DNA of 64,000 nt, from the NCBI GenBank assembly GCA_037974335.1, contig CM075729.1, positions 131,258,312-131,322,311 of the forward strand, read 5' to 3'. Below are positions 1-12,200 of this stretch, piece by piece. A program made the translations under genes and the position numbers. The stretch is from Prionace glauca. Its lineage: Eukaryota > Chordata > Chondrichthyes > Carcharhiniformes > Carcharhinidae. Each line of letters opens with the position of its first letter. The stretch's first letter is position 1. The notes under the pieces are model-generated. The model was not told where the DNA came from. It was given only the letters and a program-made list of their open reading frames with translations, and searched no databases.

Positions 1-217
1 GGAAGTGTAGACAGAGTCAATGGATGGTTTGTGTGATGGACTGTAGTTTCAAGCAGTCTTGAGCAGAGCAGGAGCCCAGACCAAGCTGTGATACAACCAG
101 AAAGAATGCTTCCTATGGTGCATCTGTAAAAGTTGGTGAGATTCGTAGCTGACCTGACAAATTTCCTTAGTCTTCTGAGAAAGTAGAGGCGTTGGTGGGG
201 CTTTCGTAACTATAGCA
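1..217 (-). mobile_element. Rex1/Babar-like LINE, 3' part
   Basis: Continues off the left edge. The reverse strand gives the C-terminal RT region typical of this LINE (YFLRRLRKFG...FYRCTIESIL...GCITAW). The same sequence recurs at 23600-23840, 46560-46800 and 51180-51420. Confidence 0.75.
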
Positions 218-365
218 GCGGAGTGATTTTACCCTTTAGACAAAAACAGGTGCTTTGGGGGCAACCCCCCATTCCTCAACTCACCCAAAAATCAGGATTG
301 GTCAACCCAACATCTCTATCTCCATCTCCTGATGTTAAAGTTGTTCCCCAGTCCCGCCTGACTGA

Positions 366-450
366 GCTTTTGTGGCACAGTAGGTTAATGTCCCTGCCTC
401 TGAACCACATCATACTGGGATCGAGTCCTCCCTCAGGACTTGAGGGTTGA
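366..450 (+). mobile_element. tRNA-like SINE head fragment
   Basis: GTGGCACAGTAGG (A-box-like) and GGGATCGAGTCCTCC (B-box-like) 45 bp apart. A related minus-strand copy lies at 12520-12630. The flanking 218-365 shows nothing recognisable. Confidence 0.4.
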
Positions 451-490
451 GGACCGCATGATTCCTCGAACTATTTCACGCCTGGGATTT

Positions 491-590
491 AGGCATCGCT
501 GTCTGGTCCATCATTTATTGCCCATCTCGAAGTGCCCTCGATCTGTACAGGATTATTTCAGAGTTAACCATACTGCTGGGGTCTGGAGTC
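491..590 (-). mobile_element. SINE family B fragment
   Basis: Decayed piece of the second tRNA-derived SINE (CATTTATTGCCCAT ... CTGGAGTCA), directly followed by a type-1 HE1-like SINE. Confidence 0.5.
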
Positions 591-592
591 AT

Positions 593-887
593 GATGGCAC
601 AGTGATTAGCACTGCTGCCTCACCGCGCCAGCGCCGGGTTCAATTCCGGGTCACTGTCTGTGCAGAGTCTGCACATTCTCCCTATGTCTACGTGGGTTTT
701 CCTCCGGCTGCTCCGGTTTCCTCCCACAGAAAGATTTGCTGGTTAGGTGCATTCGGGGTGCTAAATTCTCTCTCAGCGTACCTGAACAGGAGCTGGGGTG
801 TGCTGATTAGGGGATTTTCACAATAACTTCATTGCACTGTTAATGTAAGCCTACTTGTGACCCTAATAAATAAACCTTAAAAAAAAA
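593..887 (+). mobile_element. HE1-like SINE, type 1, full length
   Basis: tRNA-like head (GGCACAGTGATTAGCACTGC, B box GGGTTCAATTCC), conserved body (GTTTTCCTCC ... CCTCCCACAG), and a type-1 tail TTCACAATAACTTCATTGC ... CTACTTGTGACCCTAATAAA with poly-A. Confidence 0.85.
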
Positions 888-1580
888 TGCCCCTCAATGT
901 CCAAAGATGTGTAGGTTAAGATGGATTGGCCATGCTAAATTGCCCCTTAGTGTCCAAAGATGTGCAGGTTAGGTGGATTGGCCATGCTAAATTGTCCCTT
1001 AGTGTCCAAAGATGTGTAGGTTAGGTAGATTGGCCATGCTAAATTCTCCCTCAGTGTACCCAAACAGGTGCTGGAGTGTGGCGACTTGGGGATTTTCACA
1101 GTAACTTCATTGCACTGTTAATGTAAGCCTACTTGTGACGCCAATAAATAAGCCTTAAAAAAAATTGCCCCTCAGTGTCCAAAGATGTGCAGGTTAAGAT
1201 GGATTGGCCATGCTAAATTGCCCCTTAGTGTCCAAAGATGTGTAGGTTAGGTGGATTGGCCATGCTAAATTGTCCCTTAGTGTCCAAAGATGTGCAGGTT
1301 AGGTGGATTGGCCATGCTAATTTGCCCCTTAGTGTCCAAATGTATGCAGATTAGGGGGATTGGCCATGCTAAATTGCCTCTTAGTGTTCAAAGATGTGCA
1401 GGTTAGGGTGGATTGGCCATGCTAAATTGCCCCTTAGTGTCCAAAGATGTGCAGGTTAGGGTGGATTGGCCATGCTAAATTGCCTTTTTGTGTCCAAAGG
1501 AAGTCTAAATTAGATGGATTAGCCGAGGTAAATGTGTGAGGTTGTGGGGATAGAGTTGGGGAAAGGGCCTGGATAAACTA
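888..1580 (+). repeat. 52-bp SINE-body array with an embedded type-1 tail
   Basis: Units GGTTAGGTGGATTGGCCATG + CTAAATTGCCCCTTAGTGTC + CAAAGATGTGCA, about 10 copies. A type-1 SINE tail with poly-A interrupts at about 1041-1166, then the array resumes and ends in a type-2 tail (GGGGATAGAG ... GGGCCTGG). Confidence 0.85.
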
Positions 1581-1606
1581 TTGTTTCAGAGGGAGATGTT
1601 CAGACT

Positions 1607-1842
1607 CGACAGAATTCTGCCCTGTTGGGATTCTCCTGTGTCAGACCAGGTAAGAACAACAGATTTCCTTCCCCCAAGGGACATTCATGAATCAGATGAC
1701 AATACAGCCAAAAGGATTGAGTACCAATGTCCAAGCTTCTGGTGTATCCCAAGCGGTAAGGCTGGGAGAGATTCATGGCCAAATATGCGATGGAAAGAAA
1801 GTTGGGATTCTCGCCATAGCTGTCCAATAAAAGTGGCAACTC
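1607..1842 (-). mobile_element. SINE family B fragment plus unassigned sequence
   Basis: GTCAGACCAGGTAAGAACA and GATTTCCTTCCCCCAAGGGA (to about 1715) match family B. The rest, to the LINE tail at 1843, is not recognised. Confidence 0.4.
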
Positions 1843-2100
1843 TTTGATTTGATTTGATATAATTTACGTGTTTTAGTATGCAGTGAAGAGTATCATTTCT
1901 TTGCAGACAAAGCATACTATTCATAGAGAAGGAAAGGAGAGATTGCAGAATGTAGTGTTACAGCCATAGCTAGGGTTCAGAGACAAATCAACTTAACGTG
2001 AGGTTAGGTCCATTCAAAAGTCTGATGGCAGCAGGGAAGAAGCTGTTCTTGAGTCGGTCGGTATGGGACCTCAGACTTTTGTATCTTTTTCCCAACGGAA
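1843..2100 (-). mobile_element. Rex1-like LINE 3' end
   Basis: TTTGATTTGATTTGAT tail at left, then the conserved TCCATTCAAAAGTCTGA and GCAGCAGGGAAGAAGCTGTT blocks. Truncated by the CR1 insertion at 2101. Confidence 0.8.
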
Positions 2101-2712
2101 GAACATAGAACATAGAACATTACAGCGCAGAACAGGCCCTTCGGCCCACGATGTTGCGACCAGTTACAACAATGACCCACTAGCCTAAACCAATCCCTTT
2201 CCGTCCATAAACCTATCCACGGATCTCTTAAACGCCCCCAAACTAGGCGCATTTACAACTGCAGCTGGCAGGGCATTCCAGTCCCTCACCACCCTCTGGG
2301 TAAAGAATCTACCCCTGACATCAGTCCTATAACTACCCCCCCTTAATTTAAAGTCGTGCCCCCTCGTGCTAGCTTTCTCCATCCTAGGAAAAAGGCTATC
2401 ACTATCTACCCTGTCTAAACCTCTAATCATCTTATATGTTTCAATAAGATCCCCTCTTAGCCGCCTTCTTTCCAGCGAAAACAACCCCAAATCTCTCAGT
2501 CTCTCCTCATAGGATCTCCCCTCCATACCAGGTAACATCCTGGTAAACCTCCTCTGCACCCTCTCCAAAGCCTCCACATCCTTCCTGTAATGTGGGGACC
2601 AGAACTGCACACAAAACTCCAAGTGCGGCCGCACCAGAGTTGTGTACAGTTGCATCATGACGCTGCGACTCCTAAATTCAATCCCCCTACCAATAAACGC
2701 CAAGACACCGTA
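2101..2712 (-). mobile_element. CR1-like LINE (family A), 5'-truncated
   Basis: 3' end at left (GAACATAGAACATTACAGCG). The - strand codes the RT C-terminal region: [54 protein letters not shown]. It joins a + strand LINE of another family head to head at about 2712. Confidence 0.85.
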
Positions 2713-3071
2713 TGGATGGATAGGGTAGAGGTAGAGAGATTCTTCCCGCTCAGAAAGGATAGTAGGACTAGGGGGCACAGCCTCAAGATAAGGGGAGGGC
2801 AGTTTAGATCAGAGTTGAGGAGGAACTTCTTCACTCAAAGGGTGGTGAATCTCTGGAATTCTCTGCCCGTTGAAGTGGTGGAGGCTGCCCCACTGAATAT
2901 ATTTAAGTCACGGGTAGATAGGTTTCTGATAGACAAGGGAATTAAGGATTATGGGGAGAAGCGGGAAAGTGGAACTGATCCACTTCAGATCAGCCACGAT
3001 CTTATTGAATGGCGGGGCAGGCACGAAGGGCTAGATGACCTACTCCTGCTCCTATTTCTTATGTTCTTATT
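2713..3071 (+). mobile_element. CR1-like LINE (family B), 3' end
   Basis: Codes [20 protein letters not shown] and [20 protein letters not shown], then the 3' tail CTCCTATTTCTTATGTTCTT. It ends 115 bp before TRIM-A exon 2. Confidence 0.85.
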
Positions 3072-3185
3072 AGGAGCCATAGCAAGCTGAGCTGAGTCAA
3101 TTGTACCCCAGCCGATATATTGTCTTGCTTTTCAACCTGGGCGTATGAATATTTCTTTTTTAAAAACAAGTGCTTTTGACCCTAG

Positions 3186-3278
3186 GATAGACTGAAATCA
3201 TCCTTGGATAAGCTAAGACAGAAGATCACTCTTCTCGAAGTCAAGTTAAAGGAAAAGGAGAGCATTTCAGAAATCGGT
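3186..3278 (+). CDS. TRIM-A exon 2, first coiled-coil exon
   Basis: Thirty-one codons, DRLKSSLDKLRQ to ISEIG, between acceptor CCTAG and donor GTAAGT. The leucine/lysine/glutamate heptads and the size (93 nt, usual 96) fit TRIM exon 2. It starts and ends in phase 0, and a 96-bp intron separates it from exon 3. Confidence 0.82.
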
Positions 3279-6200
3279 GTAAGTTCCTTCCCACTTCTCT
3301 TGCTGTCTCTCCCTCACTGTCTGGTGTTCCAGCATGGTAGATTTGACCGGTTTCCTTCATCTGTCCAACTGTAGGAGAAATCAACCAGCCTGCAGAACCT
3401 CATTTCCTCCGAGTTCGCCAAGATGCACCAGTTCCTCGACAGGAAGGAGGAGAGTTTGATTCGAGAGCTCAAGGATCACGAGGAGAACATTTCGGAGGTG
3501 ATGGGGAAGAACCTGCAAGAGATAAGGAGTCACCTGGAGTCCATCCAGCTAAAGCTGTCACGGCTGCACTCACAAATGGACCAAAGGGAGCTGATCAACT
3601 TCTTGGAGGTACAAGGGGGGACGGGGAATGGGGAAATGTGTTATACTCAATCGTGCTTGGAGGTACAAGGGGGGACAGGGAATGGGGAAATGTGTTATAC
3701 TCAGGTACAAGGGGGGGACGGGGAATGGGGAAATGTGTTATACTCAATCGTGCTTGGAGGTACAAGGGGGGACGGGGAATGGGGAAATGTGTTATACTCA
3801 ATCGTGCTTGGAGGTACAAGGGGGGACAGGGAATGGGGAAATGTGTTATACTCAATCGTGCTCAATATTAAAATGTGCTTTGATCGCACACAGACACCCA
3901 TCTTGTGACACCAATCAGAAAAAAAAACCCCCGTCACAAAAGTAAATGCGCCGTAGGAACCCATCGAGTCAAATTTCTGATTCTCCAAAGAGATTTGTGT
4001 TTGTATCCTGCTCTCCGTTAATTTTGATTTGTTAATAAATGAGAAGTGGCAAGTTTTTACATTTATTTATTAGTGTTACAAGTACATTAACACAGCAATG
4101 AAGTTACTGTCAAAAATCCCCTAGTCGCCACACTCCAGCGCCTGTTCGGATACACTGAGGGAGAATTTAGCACGGCCCCCGCACCCTAACCAGCACATCT
4201 TTCGGACTGTGGGAGGAAACCGGGGCACCCAGAGGGAACCCACGCAGACACGGGGAGAATGTACAGACTTTGCGCAGGCAGTGACCCGAGCCGGGAATCG
4301 AACCCGGGTCCCTTGCGCTGTGACACATGCAATGCTGACCACTGTGCCACCATGCCACCCCCAGTGCTGCTATTGTCGCTGAACTATAATCCAGAGCCCG
4401 AGGGTAATGTTCTGGGGACCCAGGTTCAAACCCCACTGCAGCAGATCATGAAATATCAATCAGGGACTGGAATTGGAAAGTCTATCGATGACCTTGGAAG
4501 GATTGCTGATTGTCATAAAAATCCATCTGGTTCACCAAATATAGGAAATAGGAGCAGGAGGAGGCCATTCAGCCCTTTGGACCTGCCCTTCATTCATTAT
4601 GATCATGGCTGAACATCCATCTCTGGTCCCAAAGTCAGCCGTGCTTACCCAGTCTGGCCTACATCTGACCTCCAAACCAGTAGCAATGTAGTTGGATCTC
4701 AACCGTCCCCTTAAATAGAATCCCAACAACCCAGAAGGAGGCCATTCAGCCCATCAGGTCTGTACTGACAGCAGTCCCATCTAGGCCCTATCCCCATAAC
4801 CCGGCATATTTACCCTGCCATTCCCTACATATTCTGGATCACTAAGGGGCAATTTAGCACGGCCAGTCCACCTAACCTACACATCTTTGGACACTAAGGG
4901 ACAATTTAGCATGGCCAATCCACCTAACCTACACATCTTTGGACACTAAGGGACAATTTAGCATGGCCAATCCACCTAACCAACACATCTTTGGACACTA
5001 AGGGGCAATTTAGCATGGCCAATCTATCTAACCTGCACATCTTTGAACTGTGGGAGGAAACCGGAGCACAAGGAGGAAACCCAGGCAGTCACGGGGAGAA
5101 TGTGCAGACTCCAGACAGACAGTGATCCAAGCTGGGAATCGAACTCGGGTCCCCACCACTGCGAATTACAGGGTGCAGGCGTCACTGGCTGGGCCAGCAT
5201 CTGTTATCCTAACTGCCCCTTGAACTATAGCTTGCTAGCCCATCATTGGCAGCACGGTAGCACAGTGGTTAGCACTGCTGCTTCACAGTGCCAGGGACCC
5301 AGGTTCGATTCTCGTCTCGGGTCAATGTAAGTCCGGAGTCTGCATGTTCTCCCCATTTCTGTATGGATTTCCTCCATGTGCTCAGGTTTCCTCCCACACT
5401 TCAAAGATATGCAGGATATGCAGGTGGATTTGCCATGCTAAATTGTCCCTTAGTGTCCAAAGATGTGTAGGTTAGGTGGATTGGCCATGCTAAATTGCCC
5501 CTTAGTGTTCAATGATGTATAGGTTAGGTGGATTGGCCATGCTAAATTGCCCCTTAGTGTTCAATGATGTACAAGTTAGGTGGATTGGCCATGCTAAAAT
5601 TTCCCCTTAGTGCCCAAAGATGTGTAGGTTAGGTGGATTGGCCATGCTAAATTGCCCCTTAGTGTCCAAAGATGTATAGGTTAGGTGGATTGGCCATGCT
5701 AAATTGCCCCTTAGTGTTCAATGATGTACAAGTTAGGTGGATTGGCCATGCTAAAATTTCCCCTTAGTGCCCAAAGATGTGTAGGTTAGGTGGATTGGCC
5801 ATGCTAAATTGCCCCTTAGTGTCGAAAGATTTATAGGTTAAGTGGATTGGCCATGCTAAATTGCCCCTTAGTGTCCAAAGATGTATAGGTTAGGTGGATT
5901 GGCCATGCTAAATTGCCCCTTAGTGTTCAATGATGTACAGGTTGGGTGGATTGGCCATGCTAAAATTTCCCCTTAGTGCCCAAAGATGTACAGGTTAGGT
6001 GGATTGGCCATGCTAAATTGCCCCTTAGTCTTCAGTGATGTACAGGTTTGGTGGATTGGCCATGCTAACTTGCCACTTAGTATCCAAAGATGTACAGGTT
6101 ATATGGATTGGCCACACCAAATTTCCCTTTCGTGTCCAAAGATGTGCAGGTTAGGGGGTTGGCCATGTTAAATCTGCAGAGTTACGGGGAAAGGACAGAT

Positions 6201-9200
6201 GGGATGGGCCTGGGTAAGACACTCTTTTGGAGAGAAAGTGCAGACTCAATGAGCTTAATGGCCTCCTTCTGCACGGTAGGAATTCTATGGATTATTTATC
6301 GTCAAGGTTACCTCTGCGGCATAGGAAGAGGAGGAGCTTTTGGAATCTGAGACCTCATATACCATTGTATTAGAATGTCTGGCCTACATCTGAAGTCCAT
6401 TGGTACCCCTTGGAACTCTTAGCCAACAGAAATCTATCAAACTCAAGACTTGTCATGCCTCTTAAGGGGCAGAACTCCTGATTTCTGTATAAATTATCCA
6501 CAAAAAGGTTTTGTTCCATATGCCTTTGTTCGGTTCGGCTGTAATGATACAATTGAGGTTTGGTTGTCCTGTTGCTGTTTCTCTTGCTGGATCTCTCTGT
6601 CTTCACCCTATTGTCAAAACCCGGCTAAGACACCTCTTCTATTTTACCTTCAGGAAGAAGCTTGTGGACAAACGAGGTAATAGGAAGTTCTTCTCGAAAT
6701 TCTATATCTAAACCAAAAAATATATGTACTCTTTAAGGTCACTTTGTAATACCAATTATTACGTGTTTACATTATCAGTGAAGATACTCATGGTATATTA
6801 ACAAGTGGAAATCTTCCCCTGGGAATGTTCAAAGGACCTCTGCAATATACGATATGGAGACAGATGATCGAAACCATCTGCCCAGGTAAGAAGATATATT
6901 TTTGTGTCTGAACAATACTCAGGTGAAAAAAGCATTATTTGTTCACAGGATGTGGGTCTCACTAGCTGGACCAGCACTTAATGCCCCTCTCTAATTGCCC
7001 CTTGAACTGAGTGTCCCATTTCAAAGGGTAATTGAGACTCAACCTCATCACTGTGGTTCTGGAGTCACATGTAGGCCAGACTGGGTAAGGATGGCAGATT
7101 TACTTCCCCAAACGACATCAATGAACCAGATGGGTTTTTACGACAAGAGGCAATGGTTTCATGGTCATCATTTATGGGTGGCACGGTGGCACAGTAGGTA
7201 GCACTGCCCCTTCACAGCACCACGGATCCGGGTTTGATTATCATCTTGGGTCACTGTCTGTGTGGAGTTTGCATGTTCTCCCTGTGGGTCTCCTCCGGGT
7301 GCTCCGGTTTCTTCTGACACTCCAAAGATGTGCAAGGTAGGTAGATTGGCCATGCTAAATTTCCCTTAACGTCCAAAGATGTGCAGGTTAGGGTGGATTG
7401 GCCATGCTAAATTGTTCCTTAGTGTCCAAAGATGTGCAGGTTAGGAGGATTGACCATGCTAAATTGCCCCTTAGTGTCCAAAGATGTGCAGGTTAGGAGG
7501 ATTGGCCATGCTAAGTTGTTTCTTAATGTCCAAAGATGTGCAGGTTAGGGGGATTGGCCATGCTGAATTGTCCCTTAGTGTCCAAAGATGTGCAGGTTAG
7601 GTGGATTGGCCATGCTAAATTGCCCCCTAGTGTCCAAAGATGTGTAGGTTAGCTGGATTGGCCATGCTAAATTGTCCTTTAGTGTCCAAAGATGTGTATG
7701 TTAGGGGGATTGGCCATGCTATATTGCCCCTTAGTGTCCAAAGATGTGTAGGTTAGGTGGATTGGCCATGCTAAATTGTTTCCTAGTGTCCAAAGATGTG
7801 TAGGTTAGGTGGATTGGCCATGCTAAATTGCCCCTTAGTGTCCAAAGATGTGTAGGTTAGGTGGATTGGCCATGCTAAATTGTCCCCTAGTGTCCAACGA
7901 TGTGCAGGTTAGGTGGATTGGCCATGCTATATTGCCCCTTAGTGTCCAAAGATGTGTAGGTTAGGAGGATTGGCCATGCTGAACTGTCCCTTAGTGTTCA
8001 GAGATGTGCAGGTTAAGTTGATTGCCTGTGGCAATTTGTCCCATCATGTCAGGAGAATTAGCAGGGTAAATATGTGGGGTTACGGGGAAAGGACCTGGGT
8101 GGGATTGTTGTCAGTACAGGCTTGATGGGCTGAATGGCCTCCTTCTGCACTGTAGGGATTCTATGATTCTATTCTATAATTAGACTTTTGGTTCCCGATT
8201 TTTATTGAATTTAAATTTAACTTTCTGCCGTGCTTGTATTTGAACCCTGAGCCTCTGGATTAGTGTCTGGTGACAAAATGGCTTTGCCATTTCTCCTCCT
8301 GATAGACAATAAGTTGCTGCCCACAGACTGGAGACGTTTGCTTGGTTAACGGTGGGACAAAATCCTCAGACTTTTAAACAGATGTTTTAAGACGTCGCCC
8401 GGTTTTAGCCCTGACCTTGCTGTTGGTCTAATCATTCTAGAAGCTTCCAGATTCTATATCAGCATGGCAGCCAAAAATCAGGCAGATTCTATAACAGGTT
8501 AGGACGACCCACACATTTTCTCCCTCAGTCCGAAAGACACGCTGGTTAGAATCCACGGAATCTCTACAGTGCTGAAAGAGGCCATTCGGCCCATCGAGCC
8601 TACACTGACCACAATCCCACCTCGGCCCTATCCCCATAACCCCACACATTTTACCCCGTTAATCCCCCCTGACACTAAGGGGCAATTTAGCATGGCCAAT
8701 ACCCTAACCCGCACATCTTTGCACTGTGGGAGGAAACCAGAGCACCCAGAGGAAACCCACGCAGACACGGGGAGAACGTGCAAACTCCGCACAGACAGTG
8801 ACCCGAGGTTGGAATTGAACCCTGGTCTCTGGCGCTGTGAGGCAGCAGTGCTAACCACTGTGCATAGCTTGGCCGTGCTAAATCCTTCCTCAGTGTACCC
8901 AGACAAATACCAGAGCGAGGAAATTTGGAGATCTTCACAGTAACTTCATTGCAGCGTCAATGTGAGCATACTTGCAGATAAAACTTTAAACTGTTGCTTT
9001 TCTTTCAGAAGTTTTAATCCTCAAGGTTGGGCAGGGGTTAATTAGCGCAATGGACAGGAAATTTTTCTCTTGCCCTACGATACACTGTAAATGCATGCAC
9101 TTTAATAACGTAATGTCCTAAACAGTTACCAAGCTGATTAAAAATAAACATTGTATACTTCCTGTACAAAATGTGCTTGTGATGCATCTGTGACCAAAAC

Positions 9201-12200
9201 AAAGTAATTTTAGCCTGGTGCAGCTATATACACCCATTGTTGATCTTTGCAATTGCATAGTACGGAACTGTCCTTGCATCAGTCAAACTGATAAGGTTTG
9301 CTCAGTGTGTTTCTTCATTGTGCTCTCAGTAATAATAACATCCTCCTCTGTTCTGAGGCTACCTCATTGCGGATTGCTCCAGTACAGCACTGGACGATCT
9401 AGAATCATAGAAACCCGACACTACAGAAAGAGGCCATTCGACCCATCGAGTCCACCCCGACCACAATCCCACCCAGCCCATGCCCCCATATCCCTACATA
9501 TTTACCCACTAACCTACCCATCTCAGGACACTAAGGGGCAATTTTTAAGCATGGCCAATCAACCTAACCCGCACATCTTTGGACTGTGGCAGGAAACCGG
9601 AGGAAACCCACGCAGACACGGGGGGAATGTGCAAACTCCACACAGGCAGTGACCCAAGCCAGGAATCGAACCCAGGTCCCCGGAGCTGTGAAGCAGCAGT
9701 GCTAACCCACTGTGCTACCGTGCCGCTTTCCCTGGGAGAAAGTCACAACACACAACACAACAGAATAATTTGAAGACTCATGGCTCACCGATTAAAAGGG
9801 GCAGCAGCAGTAACAGGGATAGAAAATTGGCCGAATAATAGGAAGTAGAGAGTCACGCACAGCGGATATTTTTCAGGCTGGAGGGAGTATTCATAGAATA
9901 TCGTCGAATGCTACAGTGCAGAAAGAGGTCATTCAGCCCATCGAGTCTGCACTGACCACCCAGGCCCCATCCATACATTTACCCTAGCTAATCCCCCTGA
10001 CACTAAGGAGCAATTTAGCATGGCCAATCCACCTAACCCACACATCTTTGGACACTAAGGGGCAATTTAGCATGGCCAATCCACCTAACCCACACATCTT
10101 TGGACACTAAGGGGCAATTTAGCATGGCCAATCCACCTAACCTGAACATCTTTGGACACTAAGAGGCAATTTAGCATGGCCAATCCACCTAACCTGCACA
10201 TCTTTGGACTCTAAGGGACAATTTAGCATGGCCAATCCACCTAACCTATACATCTTTGGACACTAAGAGGCAATTTAGCATGGCCAATCCACCTAACCTA
10301 CACATCTTTGGACACTAAGGGATAATATAGCATGGCCAATCCACCTAACCTGCACATCTTTGGACATTAAAGGACAATTTAGCATGGCTAATCCATCTAA
10401 CCTACACATCTTCCAGGTTCATCCAGGGCTTCCAGGATGGAGGGCATGCTCTCACTGACCTCTTGCTCAAAACAGGTGTATATAAGAACATAAGAACATA
10501 AGAAATAGGAGCAGGAATAGGCCATCTAGCCCTTCGAGCCTGCCCCGCCATTCAATAAGATCATGGCTGATCTGTCGTGGCTCAGCTCCACCTTCCCGCC
10601 CTCTCCCCATAACCCTTAATCCTTTCTCTTATCAAAAACCCATCAACCCGTTTCTTAAAAATATTTAGCGAGGCAGCCTCCACCACTTCAACGGGCAGAG
10701 AATTCCAGAGATTCACCACCCTTTGAGTGAAGAATGCATTGAGTTCATCAGGGAGGGGTGCATTGGAGTTGGCGATTTTACCTGCCTTCATCTTGAAGCC
10801 AGTTATGTCTTGCTGTCCTTGCCATAGTCGGCCGGGGATCGGTGTGGCTGGCCTGGGACTGTAGCTTGGTCTGGTATTGTCTTTTGGCATCTTTGATGGA
10901 TCTCCTTAGATTGTATCTGGCTTCCCGAGCTTTATTAATAGGGGAGTACCAGCGCAAAGAAGTTATACTGAACTTGTACACTAGTTGTACCTCAGCTGGA
11001 GTATTATATACAAGCCACACAATGTGAACCCATTGGAGAGAGTGGAGAAGAGGTTTACAAGAATGGTTCCAGGAGTGAGAAACTTCAATCATGAGGATAG
11101 ATTGGAGAGGTTGGGGCTGTTCTCCTTGGAGAGAAGATGGCTAAGAGGACATAGAACATAGAACATTACAGTGCAGAACAGGCCCTTCGGCCCACGATGT
11201 TGCGCCGACCAGTTACAAAACAATGATCCACTAGCCTAAACCAATCCCTTTTCGTCCATAAACCTATCCATGGATCTCTTAAACGCCCCCAAACTAGGCG
11301 CATTTACAACTGCAGCTGGCAGGGCATTCCAGTCCCTCACCACCCTCTGGGTAAAGAACCTACCCCTGACATCAGTCCTATAATTACCCCCCCTTAATTT
11401 AAAGTCGTGCCCCCTCGTGCTAGCTTGCTCCATCCTAGGAAAAAGGCTATCACTATCTACCCTGTCTAAACCTCTAATCATCTTATATGTTTCATGTAAT
11501 AGAAATGTTCAAAATCATGAGGCGGGGGGGGGTTGAACAAAGTAGAGAGGGAGAAACTGTTCTCAGTTGTAGTCTCAAAGACTGGCCAATCCATTCAACC
11601 TGCACATCATTGAACACTAAAGGGCAATTTAACATGGTCAATTCACCGAACTTCACATCTTAAGACAATGGGAGGAAACCGGAGCACTCAGAGGAAACCC
11701 ATGTGGATACGGGGAGAATGTGCAACGAGGGATGGATAATACATGCTGGCCCAGTCACCGATGCCCACACCCCATGGAAGAATATTTTAAACGGTGATTC
11801 TCGGGGCTGAAACTTCACTGCTTAATGAACCTGATTTACAGTCGAGGCGTTTATACTTCCCTTTGAGTTAGTAAAGAAAATAGAACACATTGTGAAGCAG
11901 GCTTGTGAATCCCTAATGTCCAATCTCTCGTTCACTTGGCGATAAAAAGTATCAGTTTCAGGCTCATTCTTTCTTCATTCCTGTCATCTCTAATTGGTGA
12001 CTTCCAACACGTAGAAATAATGTTTACTTACTGCTCCAATCTGAAAATCTGCCAGTTTTTAAATAGATTTCTCCCTACAATCTCCCCAGGACCTTTCGAA
12101 CGCTCCTTGAATTAGATCACATTGTGTGGAGTTACTCCCCTCTCTCTGACAACTTACAGTCCTGCTGATTGGAGGAAGATGCAGACTGGGACTTTTTTCT

